From an uncultured Eubacteriales bacterium (lineage in GTDB: Bacteria > Bacillota > Clostridia > Oscillospirales > Oscillospiraceae): 11,769 nucleotides of DNA. The translations under genes and the position numbers were made by a program. The notes under the pieces are model-generated. The model worked only from the letters and a program-made list of their open reading frames with translations, was not told the DNA's origin and did not search any database. Below are positions 1-6,050 of this stretch, one piece after another. The stretch covers positions 1-11,769 of the forward strand of contig USAC01000069.1 in NCBI GenBank assembly GCA_900552475.1, given 5' to 3'. Positions within the stretch are counted from its first letter, which is position 1. Each line of letters opens with the position of its first letter.

Positions 1-109
1 GCGCCACTCCACTTAAACTTCATATCGCCTACATGGGGGCTTTTTGTGCTGTCCGCACAAACTGGAGCAGTTCACAGGTTTCAGTCCGTCCGGGGTGGGG
101 GTTTCGTCT

Positions 110-1132
110 TTAAAACAGCAGGAGCTGCTCAGGCTGCAGCGCGCAGGTGGTCCGCTCGCCCTCGCGGAGCTTCAGCCCCTCCGGCAGGGCGGTGAGCAGG
201 GGCGGGCTGTCCGCCGCTGCGCCGTCCGGCTGGAGCAGAACGGTGCTGCAGCCGAGGTCGGGGATGATGCGACGCACGGTGCAGGCGAGATCTCCCGTGC
301 CGATCTTGATCGCACCGTCCGGGATAGCAAGCGTCGCGCGCTTCTGCGCCGCGGTGAGCGGGAGCGTGAGTCCCCAGTCCTCGACGAGGACGCCGCCCTC
401 GACCGCGCGCACAGGGAAGAAGTTGCGGCAGCCCGCGAGCTTGGCCGTCCCGAGCGTCGTGGGGCGGCGGACGAGCGCGGCCATGTCGGTCATCTCGCCC
501 GAGCGGCCCTGCTCCATAACGCACACGCGGCGGCAGTTGCGGCAGCACTCGCCGAGATCGTGGCTGACCCAGAGAATCGGTCCACCGAAGTCCGCGAGCA
601 GCTCCGAAAGCTCCAGCTCGAGGTTCCACTTGAGATAGCTGTCGAGCGCGGAGAACGGCTCGTCGAGCAGGATGGCGCGCGGCTGCGAGGCGAGAATGCG
701 GGCGAGGGCGACGCGCTGCGCCTGTCCGCCGGAGAGCTGCGAAGGATAGCGCTTCTCCAGCCCATCGAGCCGGAAGCGGCGCAGCTGCTCTGCCGCAGCC
801 CGCTGCTTTTCCGCGCGCGAGCCGGTGCGGATGCCGCAGAGGATGTTCTGCTGCACCGTCATGTTCGGGAAGAGCGCGTACTGCTGGAACAGATACCCCA
901 CGCAGCGGCGCTGGGGCGGGAGGTTGACGCGGCGCTCGCTGTCAAAGAGCGTCTCGCCGTCGAGAACGATGCGGCCGCGGTCGGGCGTCATGATGCCCGC
1001 GATGCACTTGAGCGTCACGCTCTTGCCGCAGCCGGACGCGCCGAGCAGCGCCGTCGCCCCGTGCTCAGCCTCGAACTGCACGCGCAGCGTGAACGTATCC
1101 AGCCGTTTTTCAATGTCCACAAGCAGGCTCAT
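110..1132 (-). CDS. modC: Molybdate ABC transporter, ATP-binding protein ModC
   Basis: A 340-residue cytoplasmic ATPase that powers molybdate (possibly tungstate) import with ModB. Seen in order: Walker A GASGCGKS (31-38), Q-loop FQQ (82-84), ABC signature LSGGQ (133-137), Walker B ILLDEP (154-159), D-loop SALD (161-164) and the switch histidine H191. The remaining ~110 residues fit a short, divergent TOBE/MOP-like regulatory domain of ModC/CysA-type ATPases; that domain is inferred from position and length. The frame stays open upstream to 1240, but the ATG at 1132 is preferred: it follows an AAGGAAG ribosome binding site, matches the family N-terminus, and overlaps the modB stop in ATGA, which indicates translational coupling. 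No terminator with a T-run is visible between its stop and the window edge, so the operon may continue. Sulfate or tungstate specificity cannot be excluded from the ATPase alone; the neighbours favour molybdate. Confidence 0.95.
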   Translation of the reverse strand: MSLLVDIEKRLDTFTLRVQFEAEHGATALLGASGCGKSVTLKCIAGIMTPDRGRIVLDGETLFDSERRVNLPPQRRCVGYLFQQYALFPNMTVQQNILCGIRTGSRAEKQRAAAEQLRRFRLDGLEKRYPSQLSGGQAQRVALARILASQPRAILLDEPFSALDSYLKWNLELELSELLADFGGPILWVSHDLGECCRNCRRVCVMEQGRSGEMTDMAALVRRPTTLGTAKLAGCRNFFPVRAVEGGVLVEDWGLTLPLTAAQKRATLAIPDGAIKIGTGDLACTVRRIIPDLGCSTVLLQPDGAAADSPPLLTALPEGLKLREGERTTCALQPEQLLLF

Positions 1133-1821
1133 GCGGCGCACTTCCTTCCCCGGCTGGCGGCGGTGAGCAGATTCTTCCGCTCCAGCATGTTCACGACCAG
1201 CAGAATGACCGCCGAGATGCCGACGTTGACGAGCACCCACTTCAGCGCGAGCTCGTCGTTGTTGAGCTGCCAGAGCTGATAGACCGTGGTGGAGATGGTC
1301 GCGGTCTTGCCGGGGGTGTATCCGGCGACCATGCTCGTCGCGCCGTATTCGCCGAGGGCGCGCGCAAAGGCGAGCACCGCGCCGGCGATGATGCCCTGGC
1401 GGCAGTTGGGCATGCGGATCTGCCAGAAAATCCGTGTGTTGGACAGGCCGAGCGTCTGCCCGGCGTAGGCCAGTGTCTCATCAAAAGCCTCGAACGCGCC
1501 GCGCACCGTGCGGTACATGAGCGGGAAGACGACCACGACCGTGGCGAAGATGGCCGACCACCACGTCATGACGAGCCGGATGCCGAACGTCTCGAGCACC
1601 CACGCGCCGATGAGCCGCTTCGGCCCCAGCACGCGCAGCAGCAGATAGCCGACCACCGTGGGCGGCAGGACGAGTGGCAGCGTCAGCACGACATCGAGAA
1701 TGCCTTTGAGCAGACGCGGGAGCTTGGCGATGTAGTACGCCGCGGCGATCCCGGCGAAGAATACCACGACCGCGGAGATGGCCGCGATGCGCAGTGAGTT
1801 GAGAAGGGGATACCAGTCCAT
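1129..1821 (-). CDS. modB: Molybdate ABC transporter, permease ModB
   Basis: A 230-residue inner-membrane permease that forms the channel through which oxyanion delivered by ModA passes. Hydrophobic segments lie at about residues 12-30, 44-63, 86-103, 143-158 and 197-214, the five-helix pattern of ModB. The cytoplasmic EAA-type coupling loop is readable at about 112-142 (AYAGQTLG, then IRMPNCRQGI), followed by the family stretch RALGEYGATSMVAG (154-167). A start 7 codons further upstream is possible, but the ATG at 1821 sits 5 nt after a perfect AGGAGG and gives the usual N-terminus. It overlaps modC by 4 nt and follows modA after 76 nt containing a hairpin. The family is secure; substrate is inferred from modA and the Moco genes next door. 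Confidence 0.95.
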   Translation of the reverse strand: MDWYPLLNSLRIAAISAVVVFFAGIAAAYYIAKLPRLLKGILDVVLTLPLVLPPTVVGYLLLRVLGPKRLIGAWVLETFGIRLVMTWWSAIFATVVVVFPLMYRTVRGAFEAFDETLAYAGQTLGLSNTRIFWQIRMPNCRQGIIAGAVLAFARALGEYGATSMVAGYTPGKTATISTTVYQLWQLNNDELALKWVLVNVGISAVILLVVNMLERKNLLTAASRGRKCAA

Positions 1822-1848
1822 AGGGGCCTCCTGAAAAAACACGGGGCC

Positions 1849-1882
1849 GGACAGGGCGCGCGGTGCGCTCTGCCCGACGTCC
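1849..1882 (-). promoter_or_regulatory. Intercistronic hairpin between modA and modB
   Basis: An interrupted inverted repeat in the 76-nt modA-modB gap. GGAC (1849-1852) pairs with GTCC (1879-1882), GGGC (1854-1857) with GCCC (1872-1875), and GCGC (1858-1861) with GCGC (1865-1868) around a GGT loop. On the minus (mRNA) strand a run of six T follows about 9 nt after the stem, just before the modB ribosome binding site. It may be a partial terminator or an RNA stability/processing element that lowers modBC expression relative to the binding protein. The function is inference; the pairing is seen directly. Confidence 0.45.
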
Positions 1883-1897
1883 CGGAGAGTGGTGGGG

Positions 1898-2731
1898 TTA
1901 CTTGGAAAGCGGGGTGAAGAGAACCTTCTCGAACTCTGCGGAGGCCTCGCTGCCCTGCAGATACTTCAGGAAGGCCGCGGCGGCGTCCTGATTCGTGGAG
2001 CCGCTCAGAATGGCGGCGGGGTAGATGACCTGACCGCACATGTCGGCGGTGGCGGTGGCGGCGACGGTGAGCTTGGCGGAGTAGGCGTCGGAGGCATAGA
2101 TGATGCCGCAGTCGACGGTGCCCTCGCTGACGGCGGTGGAGACCTCCTTGACGTTCGCGCCGTAGGTCAGCTTGTCGGCGACGGCGGTCTCGTCGATATT
2201 ATAGAACTTGAAGATCTTCTGGGTGTACTGGCCGACGGGGACGTCCGCGTTGCCGATGGCGAGCTTCACATCGACGCTCTTGAGGAGATCGGCGAGCTTA
2301 TCGAAACTGTCGATGCCCTTGGGATTGCCGTCCGTGACGGCGAGGGCAACCTTGTTTTCCAGCAGATCGATGCGGCTGCCCGCGAGGAGCATGTCCAGAC
2401 CGTCGGGGTTCTTCTCGGCGTCATCCTTGAGCGTGCCGTCGAGCTGGTTCATCTGCTTGGGGGCGGCGGAGATGAACAGGTCACAGACGGCGCCCTCCTT
2501 GATCTGCTTATAGAGCGTACCGGAGGAGTCATAGTTGAAGACGAGCGTCACATTCTGGTTATCGGCCATGTACTTTTCACCGATGGCGTTGAGGGACTCG
2601 GTGAGGGAGGCGGCGGCGAACACGGTCAGCGTGACCCTGTTACCGTCGGCGCTCGGCTTGGCGTCATTGCCGCAGGCCACGAGCGAGAGCGCCATGACCA
2701 GCGCCAGCAGCAGGGATACAAGTTTTTTCAT
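1898..2731 (-). CDS. modA: Molybdate-binding lipoprotein ModA
   Basis: A 277-residue solute-binding protein that captures molybdate outside the membrane and hands it to ModB. The N-terminus has two lysines, a hydrophobic core and the lipobox LVAC, so Cys20 should be lipidated after signal peptidase II cleavage. Family motifs are visible: VFAAASLTESL (37-47), FNYDSSGTL (65-73), VPVGQYT (164-170) and IIYASDAYSAK (210-220). These carry the serine, backbone and tyrosine positions that coordinate the oxyanion in ModA; exact residue equivalence is not proven here. Length is normal. The ATG at 2731 follows AAAGGAAG by about 8 nt. It is first in the modABC unit, 268 nt after the molybdopterin-binding gene, in a gap with large inverted repeats. 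Tungstate preference is possible. Confidence 0.94.
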   Translation of the reverse strand: MKKLVSLLLALVMALSLVACGNDAKPSADGNRVTLTVFAAASLTESLNAIGEKYMADNQNVTLVFNYDSSGTLYKQIKEGAVCDLFISAAPKQMNQLDGTLKDDAEKNPDGLDMLLAGSRIDLLENKVALAVTDGNPKGIDSFDKLADLLKSVDVKLAIGNADVPVGQYTQKIFKFYNIDETAVADKLTYGANVKEVSTAVSEGTVDCGIIYASDAYSAKLTVAATATADMCGQVIYPAAILSGSTNQDAAAAFLKYLQGSEASAEFEKVLFTPLSK

Positions 2732-2781
2732 CGTTTTGTTCTTCCTTTCATGTCTGGTTGTTTTTGCCGGATCATCGGAAG

Positions 2782-2818
2782 CCGCGGCGATACAGGAGCG
2801 GGCGAGAAAACGCCGCGG
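2782..2818 (-). promoter_or_regulatory. Hairpin in the modA upstream region
   Basis: CCGCGGCG (2782-2789) is exactly complementary to CGCCGCGG (2811-2818) across a 21-nt loop. A second small inverted repeat, ATCCCG-TG-CGGGAT, lies upstream at 2837-2850. Both fall in the likely modA leader, about 50-120 nt before its start codon. No consensus promoter was found in this gap, so the transcript start is unknown. A regulatory leader responding to molybdate or cofactor is possible, but no known riboswitch core was recognised. Confidence 0.35.
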
Positions 2819-2907
2819 GCGGGTTGTATTTCCAAAATCCCGTGCGGGATGTGTAGACGTGATTCTGTGTAGAGAATAATGACGGGTGCAATATAAGGCT
2901 GGTATGT

Positions 2908-2953
2908 CTCCCGCGGGTTACTTTTCCCGCGCGGGAAAAGTAACCCGCGGGAG
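2908..2953. repeat. Perfect 46-bp palindrome
   Basis: Every base from 2908 to 2930 pairs with 2931 to 2953, giving two 23-nt arms with no loop. The centre is CCCGCGCGGG, flanked by TTTT/AAAA and then by TAACCCGCGGG and its complement. It lies between the stop of the molybdopterin-binding gene and the start of modA, which read in the same direction. There is no T-run on either side, so it is not a typical intrinsic terminator. It may be a cruciform-forming element, a protein-binding site or a mobile palindromic repeat unit. Confidence 0.85.
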
Positions 2954-2999
2954 GACGGACACGCCGATGCAGCCGCCTATGCCAAATAGAAGAAAACTA

Positions 3000-4019
3000 C
3001 TACTTCCCGAACGGACAGATCGGGAAATGACACTCCGGGCAGCCGAGGCACAGCCCGCCCTCGCCGAGGGTGGCCACATCCGCGCGCGTCACGGGGACAT
3101 CCGCCGCCACATACGGCAGCATCAGATCAAAAATCGTCGCGCCCGCGTACATTACGCAGCCCGGCAGACCCATGACGGGCATCCCGTCCTCAAAATACCC
3201 GAGCAGGAACATCGCGCCGGGCAGGACGGGCGCGCCGTAGGTCACAATCCGCGCGCCGGAGGCCCGGACGCCGCCGGGGGTGTTGTCATCGGGGTCGACG
3301 CTCATGCCGCCGGTGCAGAGAATCATGTCGGGCTTTTCCGCGCGCATGGCAAGCACCGCGTCGCGCACGGCCTCAACGCCGTCGCCGGAATAGACTTTCT
3401 TGATGGTCTTGATGCCGTAGGCCGCGAGCTTTTCCTCCACGACGGGGGAGAACGTGTCCTGAATCAGCCCCTTTTTTACCTCGTTGCCCGTCACGACGAG
3501 ACAGGCGGTTTTACGGACGTAGGGGTGCAGAGAGAGGAGCGGCTCGCTGCCCGCGGCCTGTTCGGCGCGGCGGAGCTTCTCCTCCTCGATGATGAGCGGG
3601 ATCACGCGCATGCCCGCGAGCTTGTCGCTCCTGCGGACGGCGGTGCCGCCCTTGCGCGTGGCGATCATGACCTCGTCCTGCGAGTTGACGGCGAGCAGGC
3701 GCTCGGAGCGGACGAGAAACAGGCCATCGCAGTCGGCGCGCAGCTCAATTTTGCCTTCTTTAACGGCGGTGCGCGTCATGTGTTCGCTCCCGCAGAGGGC
3801 GAGCAGGCGCTCGGCCGCGTCATTTTCGTGCAGTATGCCGGGCGTCATCTCCCAGACATAGAGGTGCTCCTTGCCCATGGACAGCAGCACCGGGATGTCC
3901 TCCTGCGTGACGACGTGCCCCTTGCGGAAGCGCGCGTCCTTATACTGATCCTTGATGATCTGCGTCAGGTCATGGCAGAGCACATGACCGACGGCGTCCT
4001 CGGTTTTGATGAGCTTCAT
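3000..4019 (-). CDS. Molybdopterin-binding protein (MoCF domain) with C-terminal cysteine cluster
   Basis: A 339-residue protein related to the MoeA/MogA group. The MoCF-type fold is indicated by LVVTGNEV (174-181), ILCTGGMSVDPDDNTP (233-248) and the glycine-rich GLPGCVM (284-290); the TGG...DD.TP block corresponds to the molybdopterin/nucleotide-binding loop of MogA and MoeA domain 3. Residues 1-170 resemble no specific MoeA domain I can name and probably form an extra substrate-binding part. The last 16 residues hold Cys324, Cys327, Cys330 and Cys335 (CX2CX2CX4C), a likely Zn or Fe-S site. The protein is shorter than classical MoeA (about 400). Its start follows GGAGGAAT and overlaps the MOSC stop by 4 nt (ATGA), so the two are translationally coupled. 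It probably binds or modifies molybdopterin; insertion of metal versus enzyme-specific maturation is undecided. Confidence 0.85.
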   Translation of the reverse strand: MKLIKTEDAVGHVLCHDLTQIIKDQYKDARFRKGHVVTQEDIPVLLSMGKEHLYVWEMTPGILHENDAAERLLALCGSEHMTRTAVKEGKIELRADCDGLFLVRSERLLAVNSQDEVMIATRKGGTAVRRSDKLAGMRVIPLIIEEEKLRRAEQAAGSEPLLSLHPYVRKTACLVVTGNEVKKGLIQDTFSPVVEEKLAAYGIKTIKKVYSGDGVEAVRDAVLAMRAEKPDMILCTGGMSVDPDDNTPGGVRASGARIVTYGAPVLPGAMFLLGYFEDGMPVMGLPGCVMYAGATIFDLMLPYVAADVPVTRADVATLGEGGLCLGCPECHFPICPFGK

Positions 4020-4459
4020 ACAGATTCCTCCACAAGGGCGATTTCATCGCCCGCTTTGATCCGCCCCTCCTCGACGACGACGGCGAAGATGCCGTCCGTC
4101 GGCATGACGCAGCGCCCTGCCGTGCGGCGGATGGCGCAGTCGCTGTGGCACTCCTTGCCGATCTGCGTCACGCGCAGCAGCGCCGGGCCGACGCGCAGGA
4201 GCGTCCCGACCGGCAGGTGCCTGAGGTCGATGCCGGCGGTGTTGATGTTCTCGGCGAAAACGCCGCTGTCGAGCGGAACGGGGCAGTCCGCGCGCATGGC
4301 GTCGACGCTCTCGACGGCGAGCAGGCTGATCTGGCGGTGCCAGTCGCCCGCGTGCGCGTCGCCCACGATGCCGTGGCGCAGGCGCACGTCAATATAGGGG
4401 ACGGGGTGCTTGCGCATGCCCTTTTTCTCGCTGATGTTTACAGAGACAACCTGCGCCAT
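4016..4459 (-). CDS. MOSC-domain protein, molybdenum cofactor-associated
   Basis: A 147-residue single-domain protein of the MOSC family (molybdenum cofactor sulfurase C-terminal). The signatures are HGIVGDAHAG (29-38), SGVFAENINTAGIDLRHLPVG (65-85) and GKECHSDCAIRR...GRCVMPTDGIFAVV (101-128). The cysteines C104, C108 and C117 include the region thought to carry or transfer sulfur in MOSC proteins. In many Clostridia a stand-alone or MoaC-linked MOSC protein sits in Moco operons, as here. The start is 1 nt after the moaC stop, and its ribosome binding site (GAGGTG) lies in the last moaC codons. A role in sulfurating or handing over the cofactor is family-based inference. Confidence 0.88.
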   Translation of the reverse strand: MAQVVSVNISEKKGMRKHPVPYIDVRLRHGIVGDAHAGDWHRQISLLAVESVDAMRADCPVPLDSGVFAENINTAGIDLRHLPVGTLLRVGPALLRVTQIGKECHSDCAIRRTAGRCVMPTDGIFAVVVEEGRIKAGDEIALVEESV

Positions 4460-4460
4460 A

Positions 4461-4928
4461 TCACTTCACCTCGTATGTTCCGGATTTTCCGCCGTCTTTG
4501 TAGAGCAGGCGGACGTCGGTGATGACCATGTCGCGCTGGACGGCCTTGCACATGTCATAGACCGTGAGCGCCGCGACGCTCACCGCCGTGAGAGCCTCCA
4601 TCTCCACGCCCGTCTCGCCGCGGCAGCGGATCTCGCTGAAGATGTGCAGCGTCTCGTCCTCTGCCTGAAAGGTGATGTCCGCCTTTGTCAGCAGGAGGGG
4701 GTGGCACATGGGGATGAGCTCCGCGTTCTTCTTCGCGGCCATGATCCCCGCAACCTGCGCCACGGCGAGGACGTCACCCTTGCCGATCTGACCGGCGCGG
4801 ATGAGCTCCATCGTCCCGCGCGCCATGCGGACGGTCGCGCAGGCGCGCGCCGTGCGGTATGTCGCGGGCTTTTCGGACACGTCCACCATCCGGGCACGGC
4901 CCTGCTCATTAAAATGTGTCAGTTCCAT
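4461..4928 (-). CDS. moaC: Cyclic pyranopterin monophosphate synthase MoaC
   Basis: A 155-residue enzyme for step 1b of molybdenum cofactor synthesis. It converts the MoaA product (3',8-cyclo-7,8-dihydro-GTP) to cyclic pyranopterin monophosphate. Conserved motifs are all present: FNEQGRARMVDVSEK (6-20), KNAELIPMCHPL (67-78) with the active-site histidine H76, GVEMEALTAV (107-116), and VYDMCKAV (123-130), where D125 and K128 match the catalytic Asp/Lys pair of the E. coli enzyme, then KDGGKSG (144-150). The length is normal. The frame is open further upstream, but the ATG at 4928 is certain from homology and a GGAGGA site that overlaps the end of moaA. The 4-nt gap to moaA and 1-nt gap to the MOSC gene indicate one operon. 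Confidence 0.97.
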   Translation of the reverse strand: MELTHFNEQGRARMVDVSEKPATYRTARACATVRMARGTMELIRAGQIGKGDVLAVAQVAGIMAAKKNAELIPMCHPLLLTKADITFQAEDETLHIFSEIRCRGETGVEMEALTAVSVAALTVYDMCKAVQRDMVITDVRLLYKDGGKSGTYEVK

Positions 4929-4932
4929 GGCG

Positions 4933-5880
4933 TTATCCTCCAATTTCATACATGCCGCGTCCGGCGCCCGAGCGCCCCTCCTCCGCGAGGTGGTGGCGCT
5001 GCGGCTTGGCGGCGATGCCGCGCTCAACCGCGCGGCGCAGCTCCGCACCCGAAAGACCCGCGAGCGGTATTTCTTCGGATGAGTGCAGGCAGGGCTTGAG
5101 CCGCCCGTCCGCCGTGACACGGATGCGGTCGCAGCCGCTGCAGAAGCGGTGGCTCATCGGGGAGATCAGGCCGACCGTACCGCGCGCACCTGGCAGGCGG
5201 TAGACGCGGCAGACGCCCTGCGTCCCAACCTCCCGCAGCTGCGGACAGCGTGCGAGCACCGCGTCCGACGGCAGAAAGTGCGCCCGATCCCAGCCGACGC
5301 AGGTGCCCATCGGCATCAGTTCGATGAAGCGCACCTGCCACGGGTGCGTCAGCGTCAGGGCGGCGAAGTCGGCGATCTCGTCGTCGCTCACGCCGCCGAG
5401 GAGTACGCAGTTGAGCTTGAGGTTCCGGAAGCCCGCACTCTCCGCGGCCTCCAGCCCGCGCAGCACATCCGCGAGCGAGCCGACACGCGTGATGTCGCGG
5501 AAGCGGTCGGGGCGGAGCGTGTCGAGACTGATGTTCAGGCGGTCGACACCCGCCGCGCGCAGCGGTGCGGCCAGCGCGGGAAGGAGGACGCCGTTTGTCG
5601 TGAGACAGAGCTCCTCGATGCCCGGGATTTTCCGCAGCATGCGGCACAGCTCGACGATCCCGCGGCGCACGAGCGGCTCACCGCCAGTGAGACGGATCTT
5701 CCGCACGCCGCAGGCGGCCGCCGCGGCCGCGATGTCCCGCAGCTGCTCGAGCGAGCACATCTCGCTGTGCGCCCGCTTCTCCACGCCTTCCGCGCCCATG
5801 CAGTAGCGGCAGCGGAGGTTGCAGAGGTCGGTCACGGACAGGCGCAGGTATGTAATTTTCCGGCCGAAAGTGTCCTGCAT
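4933..5880 (-). CDS. moaA: GTP 3',8-cyclase MoaA (radical SAM)
   Basis: A 315-residue radical SAM enzyme for step 1a of cofactor synthesis, converting GTP to 3',8-cyclo-7,8-dihydro-GTP. The N-terminal cluster motif is CNLRCRYC (C20, C24, C27). LTGGEP (64-69), the SAM-binding GGEP motif, and LNISLDTL (115-122) follow. The second cluster is CSGC...C (C247, C250, C264), which binds the 4Fe-4S that contacts GTP. The protein ends in Gly-Gly, needed in MoaA for the GTP radical reaction. Length is typical to slightly short. The start is the ATG at 5880 after GAGG, with a promoter about 37 nt upstream. It is the first gene of moaA-moaC-MOSC-MoCF and is divergent from an IclR regulator. Confidence 0.97.
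   Translation of the reverse strand: MQDTFGRKITYLRLSVTDLCNLRCRYCMGAEGVEKRAHSEMCSLEQLRDIAAAAAACGVRKIRLTGGEPLVRRGIVELCRMLRKIPGIEELCLTTNGVLLPALAAPLRAAGVDRLNISLDTLRPDRFRDITRVGSLADVLRGLEAAESAGFRNLKLNCVLLGGVSDDEIADFAALTLTHPWQVRFIELMPMGTCVGWDRAHFLPSDAVLARCPQLREVGTQGVCRVYRLPGARGTVGLISPMSHRFCSGCDRIRVTADGRLKPCLHSSEEIPLAGLSGAELRRAVERGIAAKPQRHHLAEEGRSGAGRGMYEIGG
4936..4941 (-). promoter_or_regulatory. moaC ribosome binding site inside the Gly-Gly codons of moaA
   Basis: The final moaA codons read GGA GGA TAA, and this GGAGGA is the only good Shine-Dalgarno sequence for moaC, 7 nt before its ATG. The same bases therefore encode the functional MoaA C-terminal diglycine and set moaC translation. Confidence 0.85.
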
Positions 5881-5916
5881 GGCGTGTCCTCGTTATTTTT
5901 CTGAAAATACTACCTT

Positions 5917-5946
5917 ATTATAGCAAATTTGCTGTGCATTTTGCAA
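5917..5946 (-). promoter_or_regulatory. moaA promoter
   Basis: On the minus strand, -35 TTGCAA (5941-5946), an 18-nt spacer and -10 TATAAT (5917-5922). The predicted transcript starts near 5910, giving a leader of about 30 nt, too short for a cofactor riboswitch. The 12-bp palindrome AGCAAATTTGCT (5922-5933) sits in the spacer and touches the -10 box, a typical repressor position. Confidence 0.7.
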
Positions 5947-5960
5947 GGTGGACGTGCGGC

Positions 5961-5990
5961 GATTTCGGAAATCTGTTCGGTAATACCGAA
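5961..5990. promoter_or_regulatory. Tandem palindromes between the moaA and iclR promoters (candidate operator)
   Basis: GATTTCGGAAATC (5961-5973) and TTCGGTAATACCGAA (5976-5990) are two perfect short palindromes sharing the half-site TTCGG. They are 2 nt apart, upstream of the moaA -35 box and immediately upstream of the iclR -35 box. Position and symmetry suit the divergently encoded IclR-type dimer; that it binds here is inference. Confidence 0.5.
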
Positions 5991-5996
5991 AACTTC

Positions 5997-6026
5997 TTGA
6001 CGAAGATGCGCACGGGCGGGTACAAT
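5997..6026 (+). promoter_or_regulatory. Promoter of the IclR-family gene
   Basis: TTGACG (5997-6002), an 18-nt spacer, then TACAAT (6021-6026). Transcription should start near 6033, which excludes in-frame start codons upstream of that point and supports the TTG start at 6051. Confidence 0.7.
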
Positions 6027-6050
6027 GGGAGAAGAAAAGGGGGGTGCAGC

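Noticed and set aside
1..109. A further minus-strand gene starting at 23 (MKFKWSG...)
   Set aside because: Only seven full codons are visible and the ribosome binding site (AGGCGA) is poor, so it cannot be supported. A 7-bp hairpin (TTTGTGC/GCACAAA, 43-61) lies before it but has no T-run.
44..1279. Long plus-strand ORF of 411 codons antisense to modC
   Set aside because: It is rich in Arg/Ala/Glu with no recognisable motif, and lies opposite a gene with all ABC ATPase motifs; GC-rich third positions leave antisense frames open.
1889..2872. Plus-strand ORF of 327 codons with Gly-rich runs
   Set aside because: Antisense to modA; the glycine runs come from the complement of Ala/Ser/Thr codons of the lipoprotein.
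2908..2953. Classical intrinsic terminator
   Set aside because: No T-run follows on either strand.
2886..4397. Plus-strand ORF of 503 codons over the MoCF and MOSC genes
   Set aside because: Shadow of two well-supported minus-strand genes, starting in the 46-bp palindrome region without a ribosome binding site.
5881..5916. Moco riboswitch upstream of moaA
   Set aside because: The promoter at 5917-5946 leaves only ~30 nt of leader, too short for that RNA.
5934..6050. Longer IclR protein starting at the ATG at 5934 or 6006
   Set aside because: Both starts lie upstream of the predicted transcription start at ~6033, and the extension has no family similarity.
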